A DNA stretch of 64,000 nucleotides, from the NCBI RefSeq assembly GCF_008806775.1, contig NZ_WAEM01000011.1, positions 1-64,000 of the forward strand. The letters run 5' to 3'. Every line of letters begins with the position of its first letter. The stretch's first letter is position 1. This document shows positions 54,774 to 64,000 of this stretch, one piece after another. This DNA comes from Flavobacterium luteum. Its GTDB lineage: Bacteria; Bacteroidota; Bacteroidia; Flavobacteriales; Flavobacteriaceae. The notes below the pieces were generated by a model. That model had not been told where the DNA came from and did not search any database. It saw nothing but the letters and a program-made list of their open reading frames with translations. The translations under genes were made by a program, and so were the position numbers.

Positions 54774-55925
54774 ATGACAAAAAACTTTAAAAATAAGAGC
54801 TTGAAATTTGCTCTAAAATGCTCAATTTTAATGATTTTATTATTAAATAATACTATTGTTAATGGACAGACTAAAACAAATAAAATCACCTCGGCGAAAA
54901 AAAATTGCTGTACGGCTTCTATTCCAAATAGGTTGAGTCAACCAATAGTAAAAAAGGATGTCCCTATTAATGCCGTACAAACAAAAAGGCGTGACGAAAT
55001 GGTGTGGATTCCTTCAGGGGAATTCAGCATGGGTGCAGATAGCAATCAAGGACGTCAAGATGAATTTCCAAAACACACTGTAAAAGTTGATGGTTTTTAT
55101 ATGGATATAACAGAAGTAACTAATTTGCAATTTAAAGAATTTGTTACTCAAACGGGTTACATAACGACTGCCGAAAAAGATATTGATTGGGAAGAATTAA
55201 AAAAACAATTACCATCACAAACCCCAAAACCAGATGCCGAAACCTTAAAAGCCGCCTCGCTTGTTTTTGTTCCTTCGGAAGGGGAAGTTAGTTTGCAAGA
55301 TTATAGCCAATGGTGGCAATGGAATCATGGAGCTAATTGGAAACATCCAAAAGGAAGTGGAAGCGATATTGTGGGTAAAGAAAATTATCCCGTAGTTCAC
55401 ATCAGTTGGGATGACGCCAATGCGTATTGCAAATGGGCAGGAAAACGTTTACCTACGGAAGCGGAATGGGAGTATGCGGCTAGAGGAAATTTAAAAAATT
55501 CTGTTTACACTTGGGGAAATGAAAAAATGGATGAAAGTAAAACATATTGCAATTATTGGCAAGGAAGTTTCCCTTATAAAAACAATACAATTGACGGGTA
55601 TTATGGAGCTTCACCAGTAAAAACGTATAGCCCTAATGGCTATGGATTATATGACATGGCAGGAAATGTCTGGGAATGGTGTTCTGATAATTACAATAAT
55701 ACCTATTATGACACTTTCAAAAATATTAAAATTGCTATCAATCCAAACGGTCCACCAATTAGTTTTGATCCAGATGAGCCATTAGTTCCTAAAAGAGTTA
55801 TGCGTGGCGGTTCTTTTTTGTGTAATGAATCCTATTGCAGCGGTTATAGAGTTTCTGCAAGAATGAAAAGTTCTTCTGATTCATCTATGGAACATTTGGG
55901 TTTTAGATGTGTACAAAGCAAATAA
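54774..55925 (+). CDS. secreted formylglycine-generating enzyme (sulfatase-modifying factor)
   Basis: This 383-residue FGE-sulfatase-domain protein starts at the ATG at 54774. Residues 1-32 are a Sec signal peptide. The domain opens MVWIPSGEFSMGAD and contains WDDANAYCKWAGKRLPTEAE, NVWEWCSDNY and the C-terminal active site RGGSFLCNESYCSGYRVSAR, with the two catalytic cysteines Cys350 and Cys355, ending HLGFRC. Both catalytic cysteines are what separates true aerobic FGE from the many lookalike FGE-fold proteins. It oxidises the CxP(S/T)R cysteine of sulfatases to formylglycine. All four intact sulfatases here are of this Cys type. Its own promoter and signal peptide suggest activity in the periplasm. 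Confidence 0.93.
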   Translation: MTKNFKNKSLKFALKCSILMILLLNNTIVNGQTKTNKITSAKKNCCTASIPNRLSQPIVKKDVPINAVQTKRRDEMVWIPSGEFSMGADSNQGRQDEFPKHTVKVDGFYMDITEVTNLQFKEFVTQTGYITTAEKDIDWEELKKQLPSQTPKPDAETLKAASLVFVPSEGEVSLQDYSQWWQWNHGANWKHPKGSGSDIVGKENYPVVHISWDDANAYCKWAGKRLPTEAEWEYAARGNLKNSVYTWGNEKMDESKTYCNYWQGSFPYKNNTIDGYYGASPVKTYSPNGYGLYDMAGNVWEWCSDNYNNTYYDTFKNIKIAINPNGPPISFDPDEPLVPKRVMRGGSFLCNESYCSGYRVSARMKSSSDSSMEHLGFRCVQSK

Positions 55926-56940
55926 ATAGTTTTTAATAAAATTTTAATAAAAAAATAATAGCTAATATCAATATAATGATAATACTAAAAAAGAAACTTT
56001 AAATAGATCTTTATTGCTCCCCAAAAACAAGACAAAACTTTCACATAATTTAAAATAGAAAATAATAACCTTAATTATTTCAAAAAGCAGAAACTATGTT
56101 TTTGTGAATTGTTGGGTAGCCTAATACTATATTTGAAGAGGGTATTGAACTTTATTATTTTTAAATTAAAATATATCTACTTGATTTTAAGATGCTTGAT
56201 TAGGCAATCATCGCGTCAAAATTGTAACTTTCTCTAACAGAGGGAGCAAAAGCAAAAAGGCTATCATTTGACTGGCCTTTTGTTTTCAAAAAACTTCTAA
56301 AATACGCCTTGTGCCTAAATTATTCATTCTATTAAACTAAGTCGGTTTTATATTGTCTTTTCTTCAGATTTTAATTAATGACTTGGTTTTCATTTAAATG
56401 CAGACGATTGGATCACTTTTCTAATAAACGAATGCCAAGCAAAATCTCAAGCTGTATCAATCTAAAAGCATATCAAAAAAATGAAAAGCAAAATTTTTAA
56501 CCAGATCCTTATCTTGTATCTAGAAATGATTAACACGTTATTATAAAAATACTTGAACTCAATATCAGTGCATCACTAATGGGTTAGATAGAGCCCATTT
56601 CTTGAGTCAATAACTATCTATAAGAAGAATTCAAGCTAAGAGAACCTTTACAGAAATATAGAGACTTCTTTTAGTTGCAAACAAATTTTATAATCTGTGC
56701 TGAATTACCCCGATACAAAAACACGAAAAACTATTTTGACTAAAACTAAATCGTTTTATTTGTATATATATATATATGCTTACAAAAATTAAATTTATAT
56801 GTCTTTAATCGATTTTTTAAGTATTTAATCAGTTTATTTTTAAATAATTAAATAATTTTAAAAGTGAAACGAAATGAGTTTGTGCCCCAAATTTATTTTT
56901 TCTAAAACTTAATTAAAAAACGATTATTAATGATAACGTT
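55926..56940. other. 1-kb non-coding region between FGE and the adhesin remnant
   Basis: No gene is supported. A terminator-like stem AAAAGGC (56255-56261)/GCCTTTT (56275-56281) followed by gTTTT lies about 330 bp after the FGE stop. A (TA)n tract lies at about 56762-56777. Confidence 0.55.
56255..56284 (+). terminator. possible terminator downstream of FGE
   Basis: A 7-bp perfect stem with a 13-base loop, A-rich before and T-rich after, so it could work in either direction. The distance from the FGE stop makes the assignment uncertain. Confidence 0.4.
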
Positions 56941-57374
56941 ATGGAAAAAACTACCCTACTAGTTGAAAAAAAACTGTCTTTTAACCACTAAAAACAACAT
57001 AATATATGTAGTATTTTCAATACTATTTTTTTTTCGTAACTATTCACGTTAAAGCTCAAACACAGGTAACCCCGCAAGTTAACTTTTCTCAAAGAACTTC
57101 CTCAGCCTCACCAACTCAAAAAATATATGACATCAAAAGCGACTTTACATTAATTGGAAATACTAATTTATAACTTGCAAATTACTCCAACAACAATCAA
57201 AGAAATACAATGGAATTCATTGATATTGATGGTGACCCCGCTACTCTTAATTCTTCAACGAAAACTCTAGAACTTTCAAATTCTGGGGAAAATGGTGCCA
57301 ATCAAAACTATTCAAATGTTCTTTTTGCAGTACTTTATTGGACTGGGGAAATCGCTATTTTAAGACAAGACATA
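56941..57374 (+). pseudogene. decayed 5' end of a large flavobacterial surface protein
   Basis: Pieces on the plus strand match the N-terminus of giant flavobacterial surface/adhesin proteins: a signal-like start (MEKTTLLVEKKLSFNH then stop; NIIYVVFSILFFF in another frame), QTQVTPQVNFSQRTSSASPT, IYDIKSDFTLIGNTNL, an in-frame stop at about 57170, MEFIDIDGDPATLNSST, and NVLFAVLYWTG. The frame then ends at the terminator of the opposing gene. At least one frameshift and one stop are present and the bulk of the protein is missing. Confidence 0.75.
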
Positions 57375-57387
57375 TTTAACAAAAAAA

Positions 57388-57412
57388 AACGCCTCAATTT
57401 TCATGAGACGTT
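57388..57412 (-). terminator. rho-independent terminator of the giant adhesin gene
   Basis: On the minus strand AACGTCTCA (57404-57412) pairs with TGAGGCGTT (57388-57396), with one G-U wobble and a 7-base loop, followed by nine T residues. It lies 23 bp after the stop codon at 57435. Confidence 0.88.
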
Positions 57413-57434
57413 TCAATTTTTAAGTTACTAGATC

Positions 57435-60400
57435 TTATCTTTTAACCATTCGGATCGATTTTACTTTATCTCCTTGAGATACCACTAAGTTGTATACCCC
57501 TGATGGATAATTACCTCCTATTTCTAGAACACTCAATTCTGAAACTGAAGATTTGCGAACTTCTAGTTGACGTCCAATCATATCATACACTTTCATTTCT
57601 ACTTGAGCGTCACTTGAACTCTCAATATCTAAATTAAAGTGTGATGCAAATGGATTTGGGAATGATTTTACTTCAAACACATCATTCACTTCTGACAATC
57701 TAGCAATTGGAGTTGAAACTACACAAGGATCTCCCCAAGCTGTAAATGCAGTAGCAGCTCCTTTAGATCTAACTCTTATGGTATATGCCGTGCTAAGAAC
57801 GCCTCCTCCTGGAAATTGACTTAGTCTAAACCAAGAAGTGTTAGAAGGTATAACAATAGTAGTAACACCATCAGTAACTTCAAACTCATATTGAGTTGCT
57901 AAGTATACAGGACTAGCCTGAATAGCATCAGTGATGAAATTTAATGTTTTACCACACTGCATCGGTCTAACTTTAGTTAATGTGTTTGTAAGCGGTTCAG
58001 CTGGCGCTGTGACGATACAGGTATTTCCATAAGCACCATAACCACCCCCAATTTTAGCTTTTACTTTTATAGAATACGATTTGCCGTAAACTAATCCTCC
58101 ACTTATTTTAGTAGCTGGGAAAAAGTAATAGTTTGGCCAAACAACTGTGTCAACTACATTATTGTCAGTTCTAGTTACTTCAAAAGTATATTCTGTAGCA
58201 CCAATTATTGGACTTGCCTGAATAGCATCAGTGATGAAATTCATTGTTTTACCACACTGTATTGGTCTTAACTGTGTACATAAAGTTATTGCCACAGTAA
58301 TAGACGCTCCTGAAATTACTTTTGAACAACTTGTATTTACATCCTCAACATCAGTTAACACATAGACAAATGATCGGACAGCATTACTAGGAACATTGAC
58401 TGTAACTGTGTTATTTCCGGGTAAAGTACTAACGGTGTAAGGAGTTCCGTCAATAGTGTAATAAAATTTGTAATTTTCAATACTAGTACCATTAGAACCC
58501 GTAAATGTAACTTGTGTTAATTGACTTAAACAATTTAAACTAGTACTACTCATAGTTGCCGTTGGTATTGGATTAACAACTAAAGTTCCAGGTGCATAAC
58601 TAAAAGTATAATTTGAGACACTTGGACCAACTGCATTTGAAACTGTAATAGGATAAGATCCAACTCCTGCCAATAGACCAGCTCCTGCACTTGTTAACGT
58701 TACACTTGTAATATCTCCTGGAACTGGAAAATCACTTGTAAACTCTGTACCAGTGAAGGTATAGGTAGATTCTCCACATTTAGCAATGTCATTTGCGGTA
58801 ATTGTTATCGCTCTTTCGGTAATTGATGCCGTCAAAATAGGGTTATATAACCTATAGTTATTAAAATCTGCTCCTTCTAAAACGAAGACGAAGCTTGTAA
58901 GTGGTTTGTCTATACCAATATCTTTAGTATCGAAAAATGCAGTTGCTGCACTTGCGGGATTGAATGTAACGTCATCACCAGGTACAATTCCCGCAACTGG
59001 ATCTACGACTAAGGATGCTCCACTTACATCTATTGGTGCTGTTGTAGTTCCATCATAAACTTTATTACTTGCTGTAACACCTTGAATTGTTAATGGTCTT
59101 CTAAATATTCTTTTTGTAGGCAAAGTAGGTTGAATTAAAGTATAATTGTTTATATCAGTATTAATGTCTCCAGATGAAATTGTACTTGTAGAAATCACTT
59201 GATGATTAAAACCAATCTCAGAAAAATTTCTAGAAGTTACTCCTGGAGCTGAATAATAGTTTACAATTAAATTTAAAGTTACAGTTTCTCCAGCAACCAC
59301 TCCAGCTAAAGTTCCAGCACCATCTCCTTGTAAGGTAGCGATACTTGTACCATCATAAATTTTATTCTGACTAGTACCTACTATTGTTAGTTGTTTAGGT
59401 GTAATGCTAGAATCCGCCAAAGAAGAAACTTGTATCAAGTCATAATTAATAGCTGCAGTACCACCAATACTAAAATTAGGTGTTACAGGATAAGGTCCTC
59501 CTACATTTTTATCTGAATTTGTATATATTCCAGCTTGTGTTAAAGTTATATTATCACCAGATACAACTCCCACCAAACTACCGCCAGTAGCTGCTGCAGT
59601 TGTGGTACCATCGTATTGTTTATCTATAGAAGTTGCTCCATCAATAGTAAGTGTAACTTTAGATATACTTCTTTGAGTTAAATCAGTAGGCTGAGTCACA
59701 GAATAATTAGCAATATCTGCTCCTAAAATTGTACTTGTTGATGTCATTATATAAGGTCCACCAGCATTTGATGATGCATAACGTCCCGATAATACTAAAG
59801 TAACATCGTCGCCTAAAACTACGCCATTTAATACGCCATCTGTTAAGATTGCTGTACTAGTTCTATCGTAAACTTTGTCTACTGTTGTAGTGCCAGTAAT
59901 TGTTAGTGCTTTTTTAGTAATATTTCTTACAGTTAATGTAGGCTGCGTCAAAGTATAATTGTTTACATCAGTATTAATGTTTCCAGAGGCAATTGTACTT
60001 GTAGACGTTACTGCGTAACCATTACCAACATTTCTAACAGTTACACCTGGAGCAGAGTAATAGTTTAAAATTAAAGTTAAATTTACAGTTTCTCCTGCGA
60101 CCACTCCTACTAAAGCTCCAGCAGTAGCTCCCGATAAGGTAGCGGTACTTGTACCATCATACACTTTATTCTGACTATTACCTGATATGGTTAGTGCTTT
60201 AGGGGTAATACTAGCATTGTTTAACGCAGGCTGTGTTAAAGAATAGTTGGTATTAGTAATACTAAAGTTTGGCGTAATTGTAAACGGACCTCCAACATCT
60301 TTACCAGGAAATATACCAGCTTGAGTTAAAGTTACACTATCACCACTTACAAGTCCTACCAAAGTTCCCCCTGTTACAACTGCAGTTGTGTTACCATTAT

Positions 60401-63400
60401 AAGCTTTATCTGCTGTAGTAGCTCCAACAATAGTTAGTGGGGCTGGAGTAATACTTCTTTGCGTTAACCCTGTAGGTTGAGTCAAAGTATAATTAGCATT
60501 ATCAGCACCAGAAATTGTACTTGTTGATGTTATGTTGTAAGGCCCTCCAGCATTTACTGATGAATAAGTTCCAGATAATGTTAAAGTAACAACGTCACCT
60601 GATACTACTCCACTTAATACTCCATCTGATAAGATTGCTGTATTAGTTTTAGTGTATACTTTATCAACTGTTGTAGTGCCAGTAATTGTTAACGCTTTTG
60701 CAGTAATATTTCTTGCAGTTAATGTAGGCTGCGTCAAAGTATAATTGTTTATATCAGTATTAATGTTTCCAGATGCAATTGTACTTGTAGAAATTACACT
60801 ATAGCCATTACCAACAGCTTTAGTAGGTACTCCTAGATTGTAATAATTTACAATTAAAGTTAAATTTACAGTTTCTCCAGCGACCACTCCACTTAAAGTT
60901 CCAGTAGATAAGGTGGCGGTACTTGTACCGTCATACACTTTATTTGCGCTAGTTCCTCCTATTGTAAGTACTGCAGGAGTAATCGTAGCATTAGCCAACG
61001 TTGGTTGCGTCAAGGAATAATTCGCATTACCAGCTCCACCTATAGCACAGGTAGCAGTGACAGGCCAAGTTCCAACATCTTTAGATGAAAACGTTCCTGA
61101 TTGGGTTGTTAAGGTTGTAGTATCTCCTGAGATGACTCCAACTAAGACACCTCCTGTTACAATTGCTGTTGTGTTACCATTATAAGCTTTAGTAGCAACG
61201 GTAGCGCCAGTTATTGTTAAAGGACGTGGCGAGATGGTCACCGTTAACCCTGTAGGCTGCGTTAAACTGTAATTACCTGCAGCGGTGCCACCTAATGCGC
61301 AGGTAGCGGTAACAGCCCTAGCTACTCCAGTACCAGTAGTTGAAATAGTTCCTGACTGGGTTAAGGTTACATCCTCTGATAAAATAACTCCTACTAAACT
61401 ACCACCTGTAACAGCGACAACTGTGGTTTTGTCATAATTTCTATTAACCGCTGAAGCTCCTGTTACAGTTAACGGTATTGCAGTAATGTTTCTTGCAGTC
61501 AAACTTGGCTGGGTTAAACTATAATTCCCAGCGTCTGCCCCACCCAATGTACTGGTAGAAGTAATTGCCAATGCTGTTCCTACATTTACACTAGCATAAG
61601 TTCCTGATCCACTAAATGTTACAACATTAGGAGAAATAACACCTGATAAAGTGCCACCTGTTACAATAGCAACATTGTTGCCATCATAAACTTTATTAGC
61701 TGTAGTAGCCCCTGTTACTGTTACTGCTTTTGCAGTAATCGCACCTGTATTACTTGCAACAAAGGTAACAACATAGTTATTCCCACTATTACCATCATTT
61801 ACAATTCCTGTAGGAGTTAATGTTTTGTTTGTTCCAACATTCTTGTTATCATACGTTTGAGTAAAACCAGAAGTATCAGATCCTTGCAATGCTCCGGACG
61901 TTATGCTAGGTGTTATAGCAGAAGTTGTAAAATTATCAAATGTTTTTGTGTTTGAAGCGGCAGTAACTTCAATTGCTACCGTACCAATTGTAAATGGTGT
62001 AGCAACTGAACTGGCAACACCATATGCTGCATCTGCAGCTACAGTAGCAGTTACCGTATAACTTCCTGCGTTTTTAGGTCGCGTGGCACTCGCTGAATAA
62101 GTTGTTCCACTTACACCCACATAACTAAAAGTATAACTAGTTCCAGTACCAGTATTTGTAGCTGCATTTGGTCCTTGACTTGATCCGTTATACGTATACG
62201 TTCCTATTGGAGTTACGGTAACCGTAGGAGTTGTTAAGGTATAAGAAGAAGTAATAACACCTGCTGTTGATGTAAAGTAAGTTGCATCAATATTAGTTGC
62301 ACCAGATCCTGTAAAACCCCATGTTCCGTTAGACCCTACAACACCACCAAGAGTAAGCTGACCAACAGTTACATTTGCATCAACATTGGCAACAGCTGAA
62401 ACGGCTATAGTTAAGTTATTTGTCGCTGCACCTAAAGCAGTAGTACTATTTATACTAAGTGTTCCTACGCTGATGGTATTTGTACCCGTATAGGTATTTG
62501 CTCCACTAAGCGTAACTGTACCTGAGGTCGTTTTTGTTAGATTAGCTGTACCTGCAAGTATTTTGCTAATAGTACCGCTTTCTACTGCATAAGAAGTCGC
62601 TGTTAATGCTCCTGTAGTTCCTGAAATAGTACCACTAGTTAGTGTTACTGCTCCTACCGTGTCACTAAAAGTCTTCATATCTAATGTTCCTCCTGACACA
62701 GTAACTGCACCAGATGCTATTGCGTTATCAACACCATATTCTAGTGTTCCTGCGGAAACAGTAGTTAACCCTGTATAGGTATTACTACCTGAAAGAATAA
62801 CTGTACCTGAGTTCGATTTTGTTAAAGCTACTGCACCAGCAAGTATTTTGCTAATAGTACCGCTTTCTACTGCATATGAAGTCGCTGTTAATGCTCCTGT
62901 AGTTCCAGAAATAGCACCACTAGTTAGTGTTACGGCTCCAACTGTATCACTAAAAGTTTTCAAATCTAATGTTCCTCCTGATACAGTAACTGCACCAGAT
63001 GCTATTGCGTCATCAATACCATATTCTAGTGTTCCTCCGGAAACGGTAGTATTACCACCATACGTATTAGCTGCCGAAATTATAGCGGTGCTAGTTCCTA
63101 TTTTAGTTAAACTTAGTGCACCTGCTGTATTCGAAATTAATCCTGAAAGAGTCAACTGTTGACCTTCTGCACTAGCAACAGAAGTACCGCCAATGTTTAA
63201 GTTAATTGTACCTGAAACTATTGAAATAGGTGCAGCAATAGTTCGTGCAGAACCATAACCATCAAGACCAGAATTTGTAACTGCAACCGTAATCGTTTTG
63301 CTAAAAGTTGCTGTATTAGATTGAATGGTTCCCCCATTTAAAATAATATTACTAGCTGCACTTGCGCTATTTCCAAAAGCACCTGCTACACTTGCTTGGA

Positions 63401-64000
63401 CTGTATTAGACGCTCTCAAAATTCCTGCAGTTACCGTTGTTGTTCCAGAATAGGTATTTGCTGCCGATACATCCATTGTACCAAGTCCGTCTTTTATAAT
63501 TCCACCAGTGCCACTTATAACAGTACTTATGGTTAAGTCTGCAGCGGTAGTTCCGTCATTAGCTACTGTAAAAGTTCTTGTGGCTGTTCCTAAAGCTAAT
63601 GGTGTAGCTATTGTAGCGCCACTAGTTCCAGTGCCAGCAGTTGCAACGGCAACATTGCCCACTAGAGTTAATAGACCTGTACCAGTTATAGCAGAACCAG
63701 CTGTTGCACCACATTGTAGAGCAAGACTTGTTGCAGTACCACCAAGTGTAAATGTAGATAAAGCAAGTGTAGTTCCTGCATTAACCGTTACTATACCATT
63801 TACAGTTGCGTTAGCGGCAAGTGTTTTTGTGCCACTACCTGATGTTTTTAAATTAGTATAGGTATAAGTACCAATAGTTTGATTGGCTGTTGTTCCTCCT
63901 GTGCCATCGCCATAATACTCAACAGTTCCAGTAGAGGGAACTATAGAACCACTATTAGGAGTACCGCTTATGGTTCCTCCTACTTTTAGCAAACCAGCAC
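57435..64000 (-). CDS. giant T9SS-secreted repeat adhesin (5' end outside window)
   Basis: The frame is open through the right edge, so the TTG at 63992 is not a real start; at least 2,187 codons lie here. In order: autotransporter-type beta-strand repeats (about 1-560, e.g. TVSGGTLEYGIDDAIASGAV repeated with small changes), an MBG-type domain (about 600-690), about eleven YDG-type repeats of 85-95 residues (about 690-1690, each opening like LTITGTTTVDKVYDG), Ig-like domains (about 1690-1850), two copies of a unit starting RPxQCGKTxNFITDAIQASP, and a T9SS type A sorting domain (about 2100-2185, SFPNPFASHFNLDI). It is probably a cell-surface or matrix adhesin. The repeat content suggests variable length. 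It is not obviously part of the PUL. Confidence 0.88.
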   Translation of the reverse strand, partial: AGLLKVGGTISGTPNSGSIVPSTGTVEYYGDGTGGTTANQTIGTYTYTNLKTSGSGTKTLAANATVNGIVTVNAGTTLALSTFTLGGTATSLALQCGATAGSAITGTGLLTLVGNVAVATAGTGTSGATIATPLALGTATRTFTVANDGTTAADLTISTVISGTGGIIKDGLGTMDVSAANTYSGTTTVTAGILRASNTVQASVAGAFGNSASAASNIILNGGTIQSNTATFSKTITVAVTNSGLDGYGSARTIAAPISIVSGTINLNIGGTSVASAEGQQLTLSGLISNTAGALSLTKIGTSTAIISAANTYGGNTTVSGGTLEYGIDDAIASGAVTVSGGTLDLKTFSDTVGAVTLTSGAISGTTGALTATSYAVESGTISKILAGAVALTKSNSGTVILSGSNTYTGLTTVSAGTLEYGVDNAIASGAVTVSGGTLDMKTFSDTVGAVTLTSGTISGTTGALTATSYAVESGTISKILAGTANLTKTTSGTVTLSGANTYTGTNTISVGTLSINSTTALGAATNNLTIAVSAVANVDANVTVGQLTLGGVVGSNGTWGFTGSGATNIDATYFTSTAGVITSSYTLTTPTVTVTPIGTYTYNGSSQGPNAATNTGTGTSYTFSYVGVSGTTYSASATRPKNAGSYTVTATVAADAAYGVASSVATPFTIGTVAIEVTAASNTKTFDNFTTSAITPSITSGALQGSDTSGFTQTYDNKNVGTNKTLTPTGIVNDGNSGNNYVVTFVASNTGAITAKAVTVTGATTANKVYDGNNVAIVTGGTLSGVISPNVVTFSGSGTYASVNVGTALAITSTSTLGGADAGNYSLTQPSLTARNITAIPLTVTGASAVNRNYDKTTVVAVTGGSLVGVILSEDVTLTQSGTISTTGTGVARAVTATCALGGTAAGNYSLTQPTGLTVTISPRPLTITGATVATKAYNGNTTAIVTGGVLVGVISGDTTTLTTQSGTFSSKDVGTWPVTATCAIGGAGNANYSLTQPTLANATITPAVLTIGGTSANKVYDGTSTATLSTGTLSGVVAGETVNLTLIVNYYNLGVPTKAVGNGYSVISTSTIASGNINTDINNYTLTQPTLTARNITAKALTITGTTTVDKVYTKTNTAILSDGVLSGVVSGDVVTLTLSGTYSSVNAGGPYNITSTSTISGADNANYTLTQPTGLTQRSITPAPLTIVGATTADKAYNGNTTAVVTGGTLVGLVSGDSVTLTQAGIFPGKDVGGPFTITPNFSITNTNYSLTQPALNNASITPKALTISGNSQNKVYDGTSTATLSGATAGALVGVVAGETVNLTLILNYYSAPGVTVRNVGNGYAVTSTSTIASGNINTDVNNYTLTQPTLTVRNITKKALTITGTTTVDKVYDRTSTAILTDGVLNGVVLGDDVTLVLSGRYASSNAGGPYIMTSTSTILGADIANYSVTQPTDLTQRSISKVTLTIDGATSIDKQYDGTTTAAATGGSLVGVVSGDNITLTQAGIYTNSDKNVGGPYPVTPNFSIGGTAAINYDLIQVSSLADSSITPKQLTIVGTSQNKIYDGTSIATLQGDGAGTLAGVVAGETVTLNLIVNYYSAPGVTSRNFSEIGFNHQVISTSTISSGDINTDINNYTLIQPTLPTKRIFRRPLTIQGVTASNKVYDGTTTAPIDVSGASLVVDPVAGIVPGDDVTFNPASAATAFFDTKDIGIDKPLTSFVFVLEGADFNNYRLYNPILTASITERAITITANDIAKCGESTYTFTGTEFTSDFPVPGDITSVTLTSAGAGLLAGVGSYPITVSNAVGPSVSNYTFSYAPGTLVVNPIPTATMSSTSLNCLSQLTQVTFTGSNGTSIENYKFYYTIDGTPYTVSTLPGNNTVTVNVPSNAVRSFVYVLTDVEDVNTSCSKVISGASITVAITLCTQLRPIQCGKTMNFITDAIQASPIIGATEYTFEVTRTDNNVVDTVVWPNYYFFPATKISGGLVYGKSYSIKVKAKIGGGYGAYGNTCIVTAPAEPLTNTLTKVRPMQCGKTLNFITDAIQASPVYLATQYEFEVTDGVTTIVIPSNTSWFRLSQFPGGGVLSTAYTIRVRSKGAATAFTAWGDPCVVSTPIARLSEVNDVFEVKSFPNPFASHFNLDIESSSDAQVEMKVYDMIGRQLEVRKSSVSELSVLEIGGNYPSGVYNLVVSQGDKVKSIRMVKR

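Noticed and set aside
56762..56777. (TA)n tract
   Set aside because: Short simple repeat in AT-rich spacer with no associated structure.

Overview
This window is AT-rich Bacteroidota (Flavobacterium-like) DNA. Signs are a SusC/SusD pair, proteins with type IX secretion (T9SS) C-terminal sorting domains, starts without Shine-Dalgarno sequences, and TAnnTTTG-type -7 promoter elements. Almost every gene lies on the minus strand. Most belong to a polysaccharide utilisation locus (PUL) for a sulfated polysaccharide. GH127, GH42-like and GH36-like enzymes together with four Cys-type S1 sulfatases suggest a sulfated galactan such as a carrageenan-type polymer. The substrate is inferred, not shown.

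Layout. 1-3849: a multidomain GH42-like enzyme running off the left edge, with a 249-bp tandem repeat array. 4235-9779: SusC, SusD and a lipoprotein. 10478-17243: two paralogous T9SS-type esterases flanking a 1,175-residue double beta-helix protein. 18294-18638: a small LTxxQ protein. 19059-20845: a decayed GH42-like gene. 20850-26529: GH36-like, sulfatase and GH127 genes. 26876-27342: gene debris. 27371-35421: two more GH36-like enzymes, an intact GH42-like enzyme, an alpha/beta hydrolase and a DUF1080 protein. 36272-54299: a probable operon with two unassigned large enzymes, a sulfatase remnant, an SGNH hydrolase, a GH42-like enzyme, three sulfatases, a GH36-like enzyme, an octaheme cytochrome c with TPRs and a six-hairpin glycosidase. 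On the plus strand are a DUF1501 remnant (54452-54691), a complete secreted formylglycine-generating enzyme (54774-55925) and the decayed start of a large surface protein (56941-57374). 57435-64000: a giant repeat adhesin with a T9SS sorting domain, open at the right edge.

Proposed logic: beta-helix, sulfatase and glycosidase enzymes desulfate and cut the polymer, SusC/D imports oligosaccharides, and the plus-strand FGE converts the sulfatase cysteines to formylglycine. No regulator is encoded here. The most notable non-coding signal is a 32-bp direct-repeat element (two GTnTCATTT half-sites 22 bp apart) found upstream of at least seven minus-strand transcription units. Each copy sits a near-constant 31-33 bp from a -7-like element, which looks like the operator of one AraC-type or hybrid two-component activator controlling the whole locus.

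The locus also shows duplication and decay: three GH36-like paralogues, three or more GH42-like genes (one dead, one truncated), a sulfatase with an internal deletion, and several short coding remnants.
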